Positions 1-11,822 of a DNA stretch of 64,000 bases are shown here, piece after piece. Positions within the stretch are counted from its first letter, which is position 1. Every line of letters starts with the position of its first letter. The translations under genes and the position numbers were made by a program. The notes below the pieces were generated by a model. It did not search any database, was not told where the DNA came from, and worked only from the letters and a program-made list of their open reading frames with translations. The stretch spans positions 186,001-250,000 of the forward strand of contig NZ_QGHL01000008.1 of the NCBI RefSeq assembly GCF_003171715.1, read 5' to 3'. Source of the stretch: Novosphingobium meiothermophilum (GTDB taxonomy: Bacteria; Pseudomonadota; Alphaproteobacteria; Sphingomonadales; Sphingomonadaceae).

Positions 1-50
1 CTTGTCGGCCTTGGCGCCTGCTGGCCGTCCGGGGCGGCGGCGCGAGGTGA

Positions 51-2645
<2,595 letters not shown>

Positions 2646-2688
2646 TCTTGGCTTTCACGGACGACATCCCTGGGACCAGCCCGCGACC

Positions 2689-2898
2689 ATGATCGACCTT
2701 GAGGGGCGCGCGCCGATCATTGGCACCGTGCGCGACTGTGCGCTGCACTTCGGGCTGTACAAGCCCCATGCGAAGGACAATGCGCGCGTCCTGCTGACCA
2801 GGCCCATCCACCGCGAAGGCCGGGCAACCCGCACCTGGCTGCTTGAACCATCGGAAATCGCAGAACTCGCCGCGCGGCTGGCGCGCGAGACGAACTGA
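2689..2898 (+). CDS. small hypothetical protein, 69 aa
   Basis: A short open frame lies 43 bases after gyrB and converges on the nucleoside transporter. The predicted product is about 69 residues, has no signal peptide or membrane segment, and ends in an Ala/Arg-rich helix (IAELAARLARE). I do not recognise a family. The frame has host-like GC and codon character and fills the gap, so a real gene is plausible. The start is uncertain because no strong ribosome-binding site is visible. Confidence 0.45.
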   Translation: MIDLEGRAPIIGTVRDCALHFGLYKPHAKDNARVLLTRPIHREGRATRTWLLEPSEIAELAARLARETN

Positions 2899-2915
2899 CT
2901 GACCGCTGCCAGCCG

Positions 2916-4178
2916 TCAGAGCGACAGGAACAGTCCGGCGAGCGCTGCGCTCATCAGGTTGGACAAGGCCCCTGCCACCAGCGCGCGAATGCCAAGGCGG
3001 GCGATCACGGGGCGCTGGTTGGGGGCAAGGCCGCCCGTGACCGCCATCTGGATGGCGATCGAGCTGAAATTGGCAAAGCCGCAGAGCGCGAAAGTGACGA
3101 TGGCCACGGTCGGCGGCGAAAGCGCCGTGTCCTTGCCGAGCTCGATGAAGGCGACGAACTCGTTCAGGACGATCTTGCTGCCGAACAGGCCGCCAGCCTG
3201 CATTGCCTCGGCCCAGTTGCCCGCGCCCAGCAGCCAGAACACCGGGGCGAAGACATAGCCCAAGACCATCTGGAACGACAATTCCGGCATGCCGAACCAG
3301 CCGCCGACCCAGCCCAGGATGCCGTTGGCAAGCGCCACCAGCGCCACGAAGGCCAGCACCATCGCACCCACGGCCACGGCCAGCTTCACCCCGGTCTGCG
3401 CGCCCTGGCTGGCGGCCATGATGATATTGGCCGGACGTTCCTCTTCCTCGGAGGCGAGACTGGGCTTGACGTGGGGGTTGGGCAGCGGCTCGCCTTCGGC
3501 CAGACTGTCATCGGGGCAGGGCGGCTCGTCCGGCATGATGAGCTTGGCCATGAGGATCCCGCCCGGCGCCGACATGAAGGCCGCCGCGACGAGATAATCG
3601 ATGCGGATGCCCATGCTGGCATAGGCGGCAAGGATCGTGCCTGCGACGCCGGCCATGCCCACCGTCATTACGCAGAAGAGCTGCGAAGGGGTGAGGCCAG
3701 CCAGATAGGGCCGGATCACCAGCGGCGATTCGCTCTGCCCGACGAAGATGTTGCTGGCCGCGCAAAGCGATTCGACCTTGCTGATGCCCGTGACCTTTTC
3801 CAGCGCGCCGCCGATCCAGCGGATCACCAGCTGCATCACGCCAAGGTAATAGAGAATCGAGATCAGCGCGGCGAAGAAGACGATCACCGGCAGGGCAGAA
3901 ATGGCAAAGCTGGTGCCGCCGATGGCCGGATCAGCCAGCGGTCCAAACAGGAACTGCACGCCCGCGCGGGCAAAGCCCAGCAGTCCTTCGACCCCTGCCG
4001 CCGCGCCTTGCAGCATCCGGTTGCCCAGCGGCACGTAGAGCACCAGCGCGGCAAATCCCGCCTGAAGGGCGAAGGCCGCCGCCACCACCCGCAGGCGGAT
4101 CGCGCGGCGGTTCGACGAGAGGGCAAGGGCGATGGCGAGGATGAGCACCATCCCGAAAAGGCTGAAAGCGACGCGCAT
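2916..4178 (-). CDS. concentrative nucleoside transporter (CNT/NupC family)
   Basis: This inner-membrane symporter imports nucleosides with H+ or Na+. The roughly 420-residue product has about ten hydrophobic segments and family hallmarks: the central GQSESPLVIRPY signature and, further on, the paired motif containing FVAFIEL, with CGFANFSSIAIQ close to the C-terminus. A hydrophilic Glu-rich loop (SLASEEEERP) separates the halves. The frame can be extended 19 codons upstream to 4235; I prefer 4178 because the hydrophobic N-terminus typical of the family starts there. It is transcribed divergently from the queuosine-precursor transporter. Substrate range cannot be read from the sequence. Confidence 0.88.
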   Translation of the reverse strand: MRVAFSLFGMVLILAIALALSSNRRAIRLRVVAAAFALQAGFAALVLYVPLGNRMLQGAAAGVEGLLGFARAGVQFLFGPLADPAIGGTSFAISALPVIVFFAALISILYYLGVMQLVIRWIGGALEKVTGISKVESLCAASNIFVGQSESPLVIRPYLAGLTPSQLFCVMTVGMAGVAGTILAAYASMGIRIDYLVAAAFMSAPGGILMAKLIMPDEPPCPDDSLAEGEPLPNPHVKPSLASEEEERPANIIMAASQGAQTGVKLAVAVGAMVLAFVALVALANGILGWVGGWFGMPELSFQMVLGYVFAPVFWLLGAGNWAEAMQAGGLFGSKIVLNEFVAFIELGKDTALSPPTVAIVTFALCGFANFSSIAIQMAVTGGLAPNQRPVIARLGIRALVAGALSNLMSAALAGLFLSL

Positions 4179-4300
4179 CGGGAAGGGCAGTGCTCCGTAT
4201 GGATGAACCGGGTTGAGGAAAAGGGGTGTTCGCAAAAACTGGTTTCAGGCGCTCCTAATAGCGAATTGGCGACGGGAGAAAAGCGCGCTATCGGCCGGTC

Positions 4301-4945
4301 ATGGACGATACGCCTGCCGCCGCCGCAATTCCCCGTTCGCTGTTTCTTTTCGCGCTGTTTTATGGCGGCATGGTCACGCTTGGCGGCGTGCTGGGGGCCA
4401 AGCAGGTGGCGCTGGGCCCGCTTGCGGTGGAAGCGGGCATATTTCCGTTCCTCACGCTTGTGGCGATTTCCAGTGGCATTGCCGAACTGCACGGCAAGGC
4501 GGTGGCCGACCGGCTGGTCCGCTATGGCTTCGTGCCGCTGGCCTTTGCCATCGCGCTGACGCTGTTCGTGCTGAACCTTCCGACCGATCCGGGCATGTAT
4601 GAACCGGCCAAGGAAGCCTTCCCGATCATTCTTGGCCAATCCTGGCGGATGATGCTGGCGGGGATCATGGCCTATGGGGTTTCGGTCACGCTCAACGTGT
4701 GGATCTTCAATCGGCTCCGCGGTGCGGCGGGGCGTTTCCTCGCGGTGCGCGGTTTCATTGCCGCCGCACTCTCGCAAGTGGTGGATACCCTGATCTTCAT
4801 CTCTGTCTCGTTCTGGGGGGTGCGTCCCATCGCGGCGCTGATGGCGGGGCAGATGCTGGCCAAGGTGGTGCTTTCGGCGGTGCTGGTGCCGGTGGTCATC
4901 GCGCTGGTGCTGCGCATCGGGCGCAAGCTGGATTCGGCAGATTGA
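4301..4945 (+). CDS. queuosine precursor transporter, YhhQ/VUT family
   Basis: A 214-residue membrane protein of the COG1738/YhhQ family. These proteins import queuosine precursors (preQ0/preQ1) for tRNA modification. Six hydrophobic stretches are visible, together with conserved features around VNVWIF-like and QVVDTLIFISVSFWG segments that are characteristic of the family. It stands alone between the CNT gene and argB. I looked in the 65-base leader for a preQ1 riboswitch and did not see one. Confidence 0.85.
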   Translation: MDDTPAAAAIPRSLFLFALFYGGMVTLGGVLGAKQVALGPLAVEAGIFPFLTLVAISSGIAELHGKAVADRLVRYGFVPLAFAIALTLFVLNLPTDPGMYEPAKEAFPIILGQSWRMMLAGIMAYGVSVTLNVWIFNRLRGAAGRFLAVRGFIAAALSQVVDTLIFISVSFWGVRPIAALMAGQMLAKVVLSAVLVPVVIALVLRIGRKLDSAD

Positions 4946-5008
4946 TCCGCCTGGGCCAATACGAAAACGCTTCAATTTCGCGCATACAAGCGTAAGGGCG
5001 CGGCTGTC

Positions 5009-5917
5009 ATGACTCAGAATCACGATCCAGCAATGCTCGCCAAGGCGGAAACCCTGACCGAAGCCCTGCCCTATCTGCGGCGCTATGCGGGCAAGACCTT
5101 CGTGGTGAAGTATGGTGGCCACGCCATGGGCGATCCCGATCTGGCGCAGGATTTTGCCGAAGACATCGTGCTGCTGAAGGCGGTGGGCATCAATCCCGTG
5201 GTGGTCCACGGCGGCGGGCCGCAGATCGGGCGGATGCTCAAGGCGCTTGGCATCGAATCGAAGTTCGTCGATGGCCTGCGCGTGACCGACAAGCAGACTG
5301 CCGAGGTGGCCGAGATGGTTCTGGCCGGTGCCATCAACAAGGAACTGGTAAGCTGGATCGCGCGCGCGGGCGGCAAGGCCATCGGCATTTCCGGCAAGGA
5401 CGGCGGCATGGTCATCGCGCGCAAGGTGCAGTCGAAGAAGGCGCCCAAGGCGATCGAGGACGAAAGCGGCGAAGCGCTGGTCGTCGATCTGGGCTTCGTG
5501 GGCGAGCCGGACCGGATCGACACTTCGGTGATCGACACGATCGTGAAGGCGGGCATGATCCCGGTGATCGCGCCCATCGGCGTGGGCGAGGACGGCGAGA
5601 CCTACAACATCAACGCCGATACCATGGCGGGCTCCATCGCTGCCGCGCTTGGCGCATCGCGCCTGTTCCTGCTGACCGACGTTCCCGGCGTGCTCGACAA
5701 GGACAAGAACCTTCTGACCGACCTGAGGCCCGCCGACATCAAGCGGCTGGCTGAAGATGGCACGATCAGCGGCGGCATGATCCCCAAGCTGGAAACCTGC
5801 GTTCACGCGGTCGAGGCCGGGTGCGAGGCCACGGTCGTCCTCGATGGACGGGTGCCGCATGCCATGCTGCTCGAAATCTTCACGGCTCGCGGGGCAGGCA
5901 CGCTGATCCGGGCGTGA
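5009..5917 (+). CDS. argB: acetylglutamate kinase
   Basis: This enzyme phosphorylates N-acetyl-L-glutamate in the second step of arginine biosynthesis in the cytoplasm. The 302-residue protein has the amino-acid-kinase fold signatures: [11 protein letters not shown] near the N-terminus, [11 protein letters not shown] for substrate binding, INADTMAG, and [12 protein letters not shown]. Length matches the family. ATG 5009 follows an AAGGG ribosome-binding site. Arginine-sensitive forms carry an extra N-terminal helix; the N-terminus here (residues 1-25) is compatible with one. Confidence 0.96.
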   Translation: MTQNHDPAMLAKAETLTEALPYLRRYAGKTFVVKYGGHAMGDPDLAQDFAEDIVLLKAVGINPVVVHGGGPQIGRMLKALGIESKFVDGLRVTDKQTAEVAEMVLAGAINKELVSWIARAGGKAIGISGKDGGMVIARKVQSKKAPKAIEDESGEALVVDLGFVGEPDRIDTSVIDTIVKAGMIPVIAPIGVGEDGETYNINADTMAGSIAAALGASRLFLLTDVPGVLDKDKNLLTDLRPADIKRLAEDGTISGGMIPKLETCVHAVEAGCEATVVLDGRVPHAMLLEIFTARGAGTLIRA

Positions 5918-6005
5918 TGTCCGGGCCGGGCCTGCGCTTCGGGCACTTGTGGCATCGGGAGAGGGTCGGCTAGAGCAGCAGCTTCGCTGCCAAGGAATTG
6001 CGCCA

Positions 6006-6305
6006 ATGCTGCTTTTCACGCTGATTCAGATGATCAACTACCTCGTCAACATCATCGTCGTGGTGGTGATCGTGCAGTTCGTTCTGGGCCTGCTGATCTC
6101 GTTCAATGTCGTGAACATGCACAACAATGCCGTGGCCGCGATCTGGAAGGCATTGAACGCCATTCTCGAACCGCTGCTGCGCCCGATCCGCAGGATCATG
6201 CCCGATACCGGCGCGATCGACTTTTCGCCGATGGTGCTCATCATCGGTCTCAACCTGCTGACGATCCTGCTGAGCGGCATTGCCGCCTCGACAGCAGGCG
6301 TCTGA
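6006..6305 (+). CDS. YggT family membrane protein
   Basis: A 99-residue inner-membrane protein with two long hydrophobic segments at about residues 5-32 and 72-96. Between them lies the family motif around [12 protein letters not shown]. YggT proteins are widespread; roles in cell shape or division and osmotic stress have been proposed. It lies 17 bases before folD and probably shares a transcript with it. The start at 6006 is the first ATG of the hydrophobic frame. Confidence 0.85.
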   Translation: MLLFTLIQMINYLVNIIVVVVIVQFVLGLLISFNVVNMHNNAVAAIWKALNAILEPLLRPIRRIMPDTGAIDFSPMVLIIGLNLLTILLSGIAASTAGV

Positions 6306-6322
6306 CTGTTCCGGAACTGCTG

Positions 6323-7216
6323 ATGACCGCTGCTGTAATCGATGGAAAGGCTTTTGCCGCAACCCTGCGCGCGCGCATCGCGGATCTGGCGGCGGCTTTC
6401 GAACTCCAGGCGGGCCGCAAGGCAGGGCTGGCGGTGGTGCTGGTGGGCGAGGATCCCGCGAGCCAGGTCTATGTCCGGTCCAAGGGCAAGAGCACGATCG
6501 AGGCGGGCATGGCCAGCTTCGAGCACAAGCTGCCCGCCGATACGGCGGAGGCCGATCTGCTGGCGCTGGTGGACCGGCTGAATGCCGATCCGGCAGTGGA
6601 CGGCATTCTCGTCCAGTTGCCGCTGCCCCGCCACATCGACGAGCAGAAGGTTATCGCCGCGATCAACCCCGACAAGGACGTTGATGGCTTTCACGTGACC
6701 AATGCAGGCCGTCTTGCCGTGGGGCAGCCGGGCTTCGTGCCGTGCACGCCGCTGGGCTGCCTGATGCTGCTGAAGGACCGGCTGGGCGATCTTTCGGGGC
6801 TTGATGCAGTGGTGATCGGGCGGTCCAACATTGTCGGCAAGCCGATGGCGCAGCTGCTCATCGGTGAAAGCTGCACCGTCACGGTTGCACACAGCCGCAC
6901 GAGGAACCTGGCCGATGTGGTGCGGCGCGCCGATATCGTGGTTGCCGCAGTCGGCCGTCCGGAAATGGTCAAGGGCGACTGGATCAAGCCTGGCGCCACG
7001 GTGATCGACGTGGGCATCAACCGCGTGCCCGGCGCGGCAGAGGGCAAGACACGGCTTGTCGGCGATGTCGATTATGCCAGCGCGGCCGCGGTGGCTTCCG
7101 CCATTACCCCGGTTCCGGGCGGTGTCGGCCCGATGACCATTGCGGTGCTGCTGCGCAATGCGCTGGTGGCCGCGTGGCGCAATGCCGGGCTGGAGCTTCC
7201 CGCAGACGCGATCTGA
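6323..7216 (+). CDS. folD: bifunctional methylenetetrahydrofolate dehydrogenase / methenyl-THF cyclohydrolase
   Basis: This enzyme interconverts 5,10-methylene-THF and 10-formyl-THF in one-carbon metabolism. The 297-residue product shows the catalytic N-terminal motif with Tyr and Lys ([10 protein letters not shown]), the FolD signature [12 protein letters not shown], the NADP-binding segment [16 protein letters not shown], and the C-terminal [15 protein letters not shown]. Length is standard. It follows yggT closely. Confidence 0.96.
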   Translation: MTAAVIDGKAFAATLRARIADLAAAFELQAGRKAGLAVVLVGEDPASQVYVRSKGKSTIEAGMASFEHKLPADTAEADLLALVDRLNADPAVDGILVQLPLPRHIDEQKVIAAINPDKDVDGFHVTNAGRLAVGQPGFVPCTPLGCLMLLKDRLGDLSGLDAVVIGRSNIVGKPMAQLLIGESCTVTVAHSRTRNLADVVRRADIVVAAVGRPEMVKGDWIKPGATVIDVGINRVPGAAEGKTRLVGDVDYASAAAVASAITPVPGGVGPMTIAVLLRNALVAAWRNAGLELPADAI

Positions 7217-7312
7217 CGCGGGCGGCACCTTGCCTTTACGGCCTGCTGCTTCGGTGCGGGCGGGGCGCGTGCGGGGTGGGCAGGGCGCGGACCATCGGCT
7301 AATGCCAAGGTC

Positions 7313-8125
7313 ATGAAGCGCCATATCGTTTTTTGCGTTGCCGGAGCCTTGCTGGCATCGGCCGCACTTGCCCAGCCAGCCGAAACACCGCCAGACGGAG
7401 GCGCTGAGCGCGCTGGCCGCCCGCAGCGCGCCTATGCCAATCCCAGCGCGTTGATTGCGGCCGATATCGGTCTTGCCCGTCTGGCGCGGGAAAAGGGGCG
7501 CTGGGCCGCCATGCGCGAGACGGCAGCCGACGGAGCCGAACTGTTCGACGGCAGGCGGGTCATTGCACGCGACTGGTTGAAGGCCATGAAGGATGCAGGC
7601 GCTCCGGTAAGCCGCACGCCCCACGCCGCATGGATAAGCTGCGATGGCACTGCCGCATTCAGCACCGGGGCCGCGCAGTTTCCCGGTGGGGAGCGAGGGG
7701 TCTATCTGACCGTGTGGGAGCGTCAGGCCAAGGGCAAGATCGCGTGGAAGTGGGCGCTTGATGATGCGGCCGTGCTGGCGGCGCCGCTGCCTCCGGTTGA
7801 CTGGGCCACGGGCACGGTTGCCGATTGTCCGGTGCGGCGCAGGCCAGAGGGCGATGCTCCCCCCGTGGCAGGGCCGACAGCGCGCCAGCCCGAACGCCTC
7901 AAGCCCGGCCAGCTTCCGCCCATGCGCCCGCTCGCCGGGCCGCTGCCCGCATTCGATGATCCGCCGGGCACCGACAGCAAGCAGGGCCAGTCGCGCGATG
8001 GCAGCCTTGCCTGGCGTTCTGCCGTGATGCCCGATGGCCGCCGTCGCCACACCGTATGGATATGGAAGGACGGTGCCATGCGGCAGGTGCTGGACCGGAC
8101 GCTGGCCAACGGGCGGGGGAGCTGA
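7313..8125 (+). CDS. exported hypothetical protein, NTF2/SnoaL-like
   Basis: A 270-residue protein with a clear Sec signal peptide (residues 1-20, cleavage near SAALAQ) and then a region at about 45-160 that resembles the NTF2/SnoaL fold seen in many sphingomonad periplasmic proteins (ADIGLARLAREKGRWAAMRE and later VWERQAKGKIAWKWA). The second half is Pro-rich (about 175-230) and ends in a short beta-rich piece. Enzymatic function is unknown. The gene ends 5 bases before marC and probably shares its transcript. Confidence 0.72.
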   Translation: MKRHIVFCVAGALLASAALAQPAETPPDGGAERAGRPQRAYANPSALIAADIGLARLAREKGRWAAMRETAADGAELFDGRRVIARDWLKAMKDAGAPVSRTPHAAWISCDGTAAFSTGAAQFPGGERGVYLTVWERQAKGKIAWKWALDDAAVLAAPLPPVDWATGTVADCPVRRRPEGDAPPVAGPTARQPERLKPGQLPPMRPLAGPLPAFDDPPGTDSKQGQSRDGSLAWRSAVMPDGRRRHTVWIWKDGAMRQVLDRTLANGRGS

Positions 8126-8130
8126 AGCCG

Positions 8131-8751
8131 ATGATGGAACTGTTCGTATCGGCCTTCATCACCCTGTTCGTGGTGATCGATCCGCCCGGTTGCGCGCCGA
8201 TCTATGCCGGACTGACCGCCAATGCCACGGCGAAGCAGGCATTCAGCATGGCCTTGCGCGCCTGCCTTATTGCCGCGGGCATCCTGTTGGTATTCGCCCT
8301 GTTCGGCGAGGATCTGCTGGGCGCGCTCCACATCGAGCTGGATTCCTTCCGGATCGCGGGCGGGATCATGCTGTTTCTCATCGCGCTCGACATGGTATTC
8401 GAAAAGCGCACCGAACGGCGCGAGGAACGCGCCGAGAAAGTGCGCACCGCCCAGCCCCAGGTAGAGGATGTGTCGGTCTTTCCCATGGCCATGCCGATGC
8501 TGGCCGGACCCGGTTCGATTGCATCGGTCATGCTGCTCACATCGCGCGCCAACGGGGTGCAGGAAACGGCCGTCATCCTTTCGGCGCTCGGCGCAGTCAT
8601 GCTGCTCAGCTTCGCGGCGCTGGTCGGCGCGCGTCCGCTGATCCGGGCGCTCGGCTCACAGGTCGAGGCGGTCATCACCCGGCTGCTGGGGGTGCTGCTG
8701 GCAGCGCTGGCCGCCCAGTTCGTCATCGACGGCGTGCAGGCGCAGTTCTGA
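8131..8751 (+). CDS. MarC family integral membrane protein
   Basis: A 206-residue protein of the MarC/UPF0056 family with six predicted membrane segments and the family start LFVVIDPPGCAPIYAGL. The conserved central motif PMAMPMLAGPGSIASVM is present. The physiological role of the family is unresolved; the name comes from the mar locus but it is not a proven drug transporter. ATG 8131 is preceded by a GGGGAG ribosome-binding site overlapping the end of the upstream gene. Confidence 0.9.
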   Translation: MMELFVSAFITLFVVIDPPGCAPIYAGLTANATAKQAFSMALRACLIAAGILLVFALFGEDLLGALHIELDSFRIAGGIMLFLIALDMVFEKRTERREERAEKVRTAQPQVEDVSVFPMAMPMLAGPGSIASVMLLTSRANGVQETAVILSALGAVMLLSFAALVGARPLIRALGSQVEAVITRLLGVLLAALAAQFVIDGVQAQF

Positions 8752-8784
8752 TGCCCCCAGCCCCCAGTGCAAGCGCAAGGCCCG

Positions 8785-9414
8785 CTACTGAAGCGTCACG
8801 CGGCCGCCATCGTCTGAATCGCGCCTGCCGAAAAACTGCATGAGCTGCACCAGCAGTTCGCAGCGCTGCGCAAGGCTTGCGGCTTCAAGCAGCGCCTGCT
8901 TTGCCGCCGCATCGAAGGGCGCAATCTGCGACACGCCATTGATGAGCGACATGTCATCAAGCCGGCTGACCGAATCCCAGTCCACCGCATAGCCCTGCGC
9001 ATCGGCAAAATGGCGTGCCTCGCGCTCGAACGAGGCGCGTTCCACCGGACTGAGCGCTTCGCCCATGTCGTCTTCGATCAGTTCCGCCTCGATCTGGCGG
9101 AAGGGCGTGGTCACGTCGAGTTCGCGGATCATGCGGAACCGGCAGACGCCTTCCAGCAGCAGGTTGTAGCGCCCGTCTTCCAGCGCTTCGACTTCGGCGA
9201 TCCGGCCCACGCAGCCAATGCGGAACAGCGGTGCGCCTTCGGCCGGGGCCTGTGGCTGGATCATGGCGATGCGCCGGTCACGGGCGAGCGAATCGCTCAC
9301 CATCGCGCGGTAACGCGGCTCGAAGATGTGCAGCGGCAATTGCAGGCCGGGATAGAGCACCGCGCCTGTCAGCGGAAAGATCGACAGGCGCGTGGAAGTT
9401 GCAGCCGCGCCCAT
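8785..9414 (-). CDS. LON peptidase substrate-binding domain protein
   Basis: A stand-alone LON N-terminal domain of 209 residues, without the AAA+ ATPase or protease domains of Lon. Family features are the opening IFPLTGAVLYPGLQLPLHIFEPRYRAMV and the later LLLEGVCRFRM. Such proteins are common next to thioredoxin/TPR genes in Alphaproteobacteria; here it starts only 5 bases after the stop of cnoX, so the two form an operon. It may serve as a substrate adaptor, which is inference. The start at 9414 precedes the conserved block. Confidence 0.88.
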   Translation of the reverse strand: MGAAATSTRLSIFPLTGAVLYPGLQLPLHIFEPRYRAMVSDSLARDRRIAMIQPQAPAEGAPLFRIGCVGRIAEVEALEDGRYNLLLEGVCRFRMIRELDVTTPFRQIEAELIEDDMGEALSPVERASFEREARHFADAQGYAVDWDSVSRLDDMSLINGVSQIAPFDAAAKQALLEAASLAQRCELLVQLMQFFGRRDSDDGGRVTLQ

Positions 9415-9419
9415 TGCGC

Positions 9420-10316
9420 TTACCCGAACAGGATGGTGGAAAGCCTGCGCCGGGTGGCGGAAACCCAAGGGTCCTCAAGGCCCACTGCCTCGAAGATCTG
9501 CAATAGTCTGGCCTTGGCCGCGCCCTCGTTCCATTCGCGGTCAGCCGCGATCATCGCCAGCAGCTTTGCCGCCGCCTCGTCGCGATCGCCAGCGGCATAG
9601 AGCGCATTGGCCAGTGCCAGTTGCGCGTCCATGTTGCCCGGCTCTGCCGCGGCGGCTGCGCGCAAGGCATCAAGCTCGCCCGCAGCGGGGGCATCCTCGG
9701 CCAGTGCCAGCGCCGAACGGGCCTGCGCCAGCACCGGGTCTGCGGCCATCTTGGGATCAAGCGAATCGAGCACGGCCCGTGCCTCGTCCTTCTGCCCGGC
9801 GGCAATCAGCGCGCGCACCAGCCCGGCGTGCGCCTGGGCATTGTCGGGCGCGATTTCGATGATCTGGCCAAATACGCTTGCCGCGCGTTCGCCGTCGCCT
9901 TCTGCCAGAATCTCCTCGCCCATGGCCAGAAGCGGGGTCACGTCCTGCTGCTCCGCGCCTGCCTCGACCGGCAGCTTGGCAAGGATCTGGTCGAGATACT
10001 GCCTGAGCTGCGTTTCCGTGCGCGCGGGCGTCAGGTCGGCAACGGGCTGCCCCTGGAACATGGCATAGACGGTGGGGATCGATCGCACCTGGAACTGTGC
10101 GGCGATGAACTGTTCCTCATCGACATTGACCTTGGCCAGCACCACGCCCTTGTCGGCATATTCGGCGGCGACCTTTTCCAGCACGGGGGCCAGCGCCTTG
10201 CACGGGCCGCACCATTCGGCCCAGAAATCGAGAATGACCAGCTTGGTCATCGAGGGTTCGACGATATTCTTGCGGAAGCGGTCAACCGCCTTCTGTTCGT
10301 CCAGGCTGAGCCCCAT
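9420..10316 (-). CDS. cnoX: thioredoxin-TPR chaperone-holdase, CnoX/YbbN type
   Basis: This 298-residue protein has an N-terminal thioredoxin domain (about 10-115) with an intact active site WCGPC (Cys36, Cys39) and a C-terminal tetratricopeptide region (about 130-290). E. coli CnoX is a redox chaperone that protects clients and hands them to GroEL; its Trx motif is not a reductase, whereas alphaproteobacterial forms such as this keep both cysteines and may have oxidoreductase activity. It forms an operon with the LON-domain gene. Start 10316 fits the family N-terminus. Confidence 0.85.
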   Translation of the reverse strand: MGLSLDEQKAVDRFRKNIVEPSMTKLVILDFWAEWCGPCKALAPVLEKVAAEYADKGVVLAKVNVDEEQFIAAQFQVRSIPTVYAMFQGQPVADLTPARTETQLRQYLDQILAKLPVEAGAEQQDVTPLLAMGEEILAEGDGERAASVFGQIIEIAPDNAQAHAGLVRALIAAGQKDEARAVLDSLDPKMAADPVLAQARSALALAEDAPAAGELDALRAAAAAEPGNMDAQLALANALYAAGDRDEAAAKLLAMIAADREWNEGAAKARLLQIFEAVGLEDPWVSATRRRLSTILFG

Positions 10317-10539
10317 GCTGGCCAAGGTCTGTCTCCGTCGGAAGTGTGATGCGTTTGGCGTTATGGCGCACAATGTGGGGACAGGACTGCGTTCGGCAAG
10401 GGGAAACGGCCAATTGCCTCCGATTGCACAAAGACTTCGTGGCGGGTGCATTTTTGGTGTTGCGCTTCGCCCGACTCATCGGTAGAGGCCCCCACACCCC
10501 AGCCGGAAGGGACCTTCTCCCCCGGCCAGAAACGCACGA

Positions 10540-10614
10540 GCGGGCGTAGCTCAGGGGTAGAGCACAACCTTGCCAAGGTTGGGGTCGAGGGTTCGAATCC
10601 CTTCGCCCGCTCCA
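10540..10614 (+). tRNA. tRNA-Gly (anticodon GCC)
   Basis: A complete cloverleaf can be read by eye: acceptor GCGGGCG paired with CGCCCGC, D arm GCTC...GAGC, anticodon stem CAACC/GGTTG with loop TTGCCAA giving anticodon GCC, and T arm GAGGG-TTCGAAT-CCCTT. The 3' CCA is encoded. Its 3' half is the left attachment site of the mobile element that follows, and the gene is left intact by the insertion. Confidence 0.96.
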
Positions 10615-10617
10615 GTT
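10568..10617 (+). repeat. attL: 50-bp direct repeat in the 3' half of tRNA-Gly
   Basis: These 50 bases, from the anticodon stem to 3 bases past the tRNA CCA, recur identically at 21623-21672. The bases on both sides of the two copies differ, so the repeat is exactly bounded. A tRNA 3'-end repeat facing a tyrosine integrase gene at the far end is the standard footprint of site-specific integration. Confidence 0.95.
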
Positions 10618-10943
10618 TCCTTGTAAAGGCAACGGGTTATAAGGGTCGCCGCGAGGCGGCCTTCGTTGCGTTGGGCCTTGGGGAGCAGGCGGGGGAGCAG
10701 ATTCACGCGCATTCATGCCTAAGAAACTTCCACCCGCAGCATTTTTCGGTGCACGACGTCTGGTTATAAAGACCTTCGGCACGTCGTCACAACGCCAAGG
10801 GACCACACCATCCGCGCGGCGAGGAGCCACTCGACGCCGTGCAACTCGCACGTGGGTTAATTGCCAAAATAAACGGATCAGTGTGGACCGCGATAAAAGT
10901 TCCTGCCATTCTCCCCGCGAAACGAATGGCATAGGGATATGGC
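10618..10943. other. left end of the element, no gene recognised
   Basis: Between attL and the restriction endonuclease no frame has convincing coding character. The stretch contains a pair of GGGGAGCAG repeats (10680-10688 and 10692-10700) that recur near the right end. It must also hold the promoter of the endonuclease gene, though I cannot place one with confidence. Confidence 0.5.
10680..10700 (+). repeat. tandem GGGGAGCAG pair near attL (candidate arm-type site)
   Basis: Two perfect copies of the 9-mer GGGGAGCAG start at 10680 and 10692, 12 bases apart, 63 bases inside the element from attL. The same pair arrangement occurs at 21483-21502 near attR and, with one mismatch, at 16947-16966. 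Position and pairing fit arm-type integrase sites, which is inference. Confidence 0.6.
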
Positions 10944-11822
10944 GTGCAAACGGTCGAGGATGCTCAGTCTTTGGTTACAACCCGCAACGATATTGTTGCG
11001 GGATTTCGGTGGCAAGAAGAAGAGAAGGCCCGGCGCGCCAACGAATTTCACGCGATAGCGCTTCATTTTTGCGCGTCGGCAGGCCGTATTCAGTCGGTTG
11101 CAACCATTATTGGCGATGCCCGCCTATATCAGTTCGCTTTGGGCGCTTGTGCGCTTTCTGCAAAAGGCGCGAGGCAATTAGGTGCCGAAGTCTGCCGACA
11201 GATCATCGAGGCCACAATCGACCTGCAACGGCTTACCGACGCGGCATATGTAGCCGAGTTGGAGAGGCGATATCTACTTACCTGCGGCGATGCGCTGGGC
11301 GGCTCGATGCGAAACGCAATTGGGCAACGCGCCCAAAACAAGCTCTCGGACTTTGTCTGCCAATACCTTGCCGAAGGGCAGATTCAAGCACGAGTCACCC
11401 GCAATGCGGGCGGCAAGATCACTGAGATTTCTTGGGCGAACCGAACTTTAGCCTTCGACAGAAAGCCGCGTTTCATCAACAAGAACATAGACTTCATTCT
11501 CATGGACGCGCCACGGTTTGCGGCGGCGACGCTTGAACAACCGCAAAGACTGATTGCATTCGGGGAGCTCAAGGGCGGGATTGATCCCGCAGGTGCCGAC
11601 GAACATTGGAAAACGGCCAGAGCCGCACTGGATCGTGTGCGTCAGGCCTATGCCGACAGGCAATTAGCGGCACCGAGCCTATTTTTCGTAGGGGCCGCCA
11701 TAGAGCAGTCAATGGCGGTGGAGATTTTCGCCCAGCTTACAAACAATGCTCTCACCGCTGCGGCAAACCTCCATCATCAAGGACAGTTGGCGGAGTTAAC
11801 GCAAATCCTCACTGACCTTTAG
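10944..11822 (+). CDS. type II restriction endonuclease, AvaI/BsoBI family
   Basis: This 292-residue protein most likely cuts DNA within CYCGRG, the site of AvaI and BsoBI. The recognition is inferred from family resemblance. It shows the family's catalytic cluster: Asp183 (in NIDFILMD), Glu208 and Lys210 (in GELKGG) and His221 (in DEHWKTA). In BsoBI the corresponding residues are Asp212, Glu240, Lys242 and His253; the E-x-K and K-to-H spacings are the same here. It is slightly shorter than AvaI/BsoBI (about 315-323 aa). The gene starts with GTG (10944) after an AGGGAT sequence and is convergent with its methyltransferase, the two stop codons overlapping by 4 bases. GC content is lower than in the surrounding core genes, as expected for transferred cargo. 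Confidence 0.85.
   Translation: MQTVEDAQSLVTTRNDIVAGFRWQEEEKARRANEFHAIALHFCASAGRIQSVATIIGDARLYQFALGACALSAKGARQLGAEVCRQIIEATIDLQRLTDAAYVAELERRYLLTCGDALGGSMRNAIGQRAQNKLSDFVCQYLAEGQIQARVTRNAGGKITEISWANRTLAFDRKPRFINKNIDFILMDAPRFAAATLEQPQRLIAFGELKGGIDPAGADEHWKTARAALDRVRQAYADRQLAAPSLFFVGAAIEQSMAVEIFAQLTNNALTAAANLHHQGQLAELTQILTDL

Noticed and set aside
4236..4300. preQ1 riboswitch before the queuosine-precursor transporter
   Set aside because: The leader is only 65 bases and shows no H-type pseudoknot pattern with an A-rich tail.
3884..6019. Minus-strand open frame of about 711 codons across the nucleoside transporter, YhhQ and argB
   Set aside because: It runs antisense to argB and yhhQ and out of frame with the transporter, is rich in His/Arg/Asp as expected for a shadow of GC-rich genes, and matches no family.
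6038..8050. Minus-strand open frame of about 670 codons across yggT, folD and the exported protein
   Set aside because: Antisense to folD, whose signatures are unambiguous; composition is that of a shadow frame.
10715..11425. Plus-strand open frame at the left end of the element
   Set aside because: It overlaps the restriction endonuclease in another frame, is Arg/Thr-rich without domain features, and has no ribosome-binding site.
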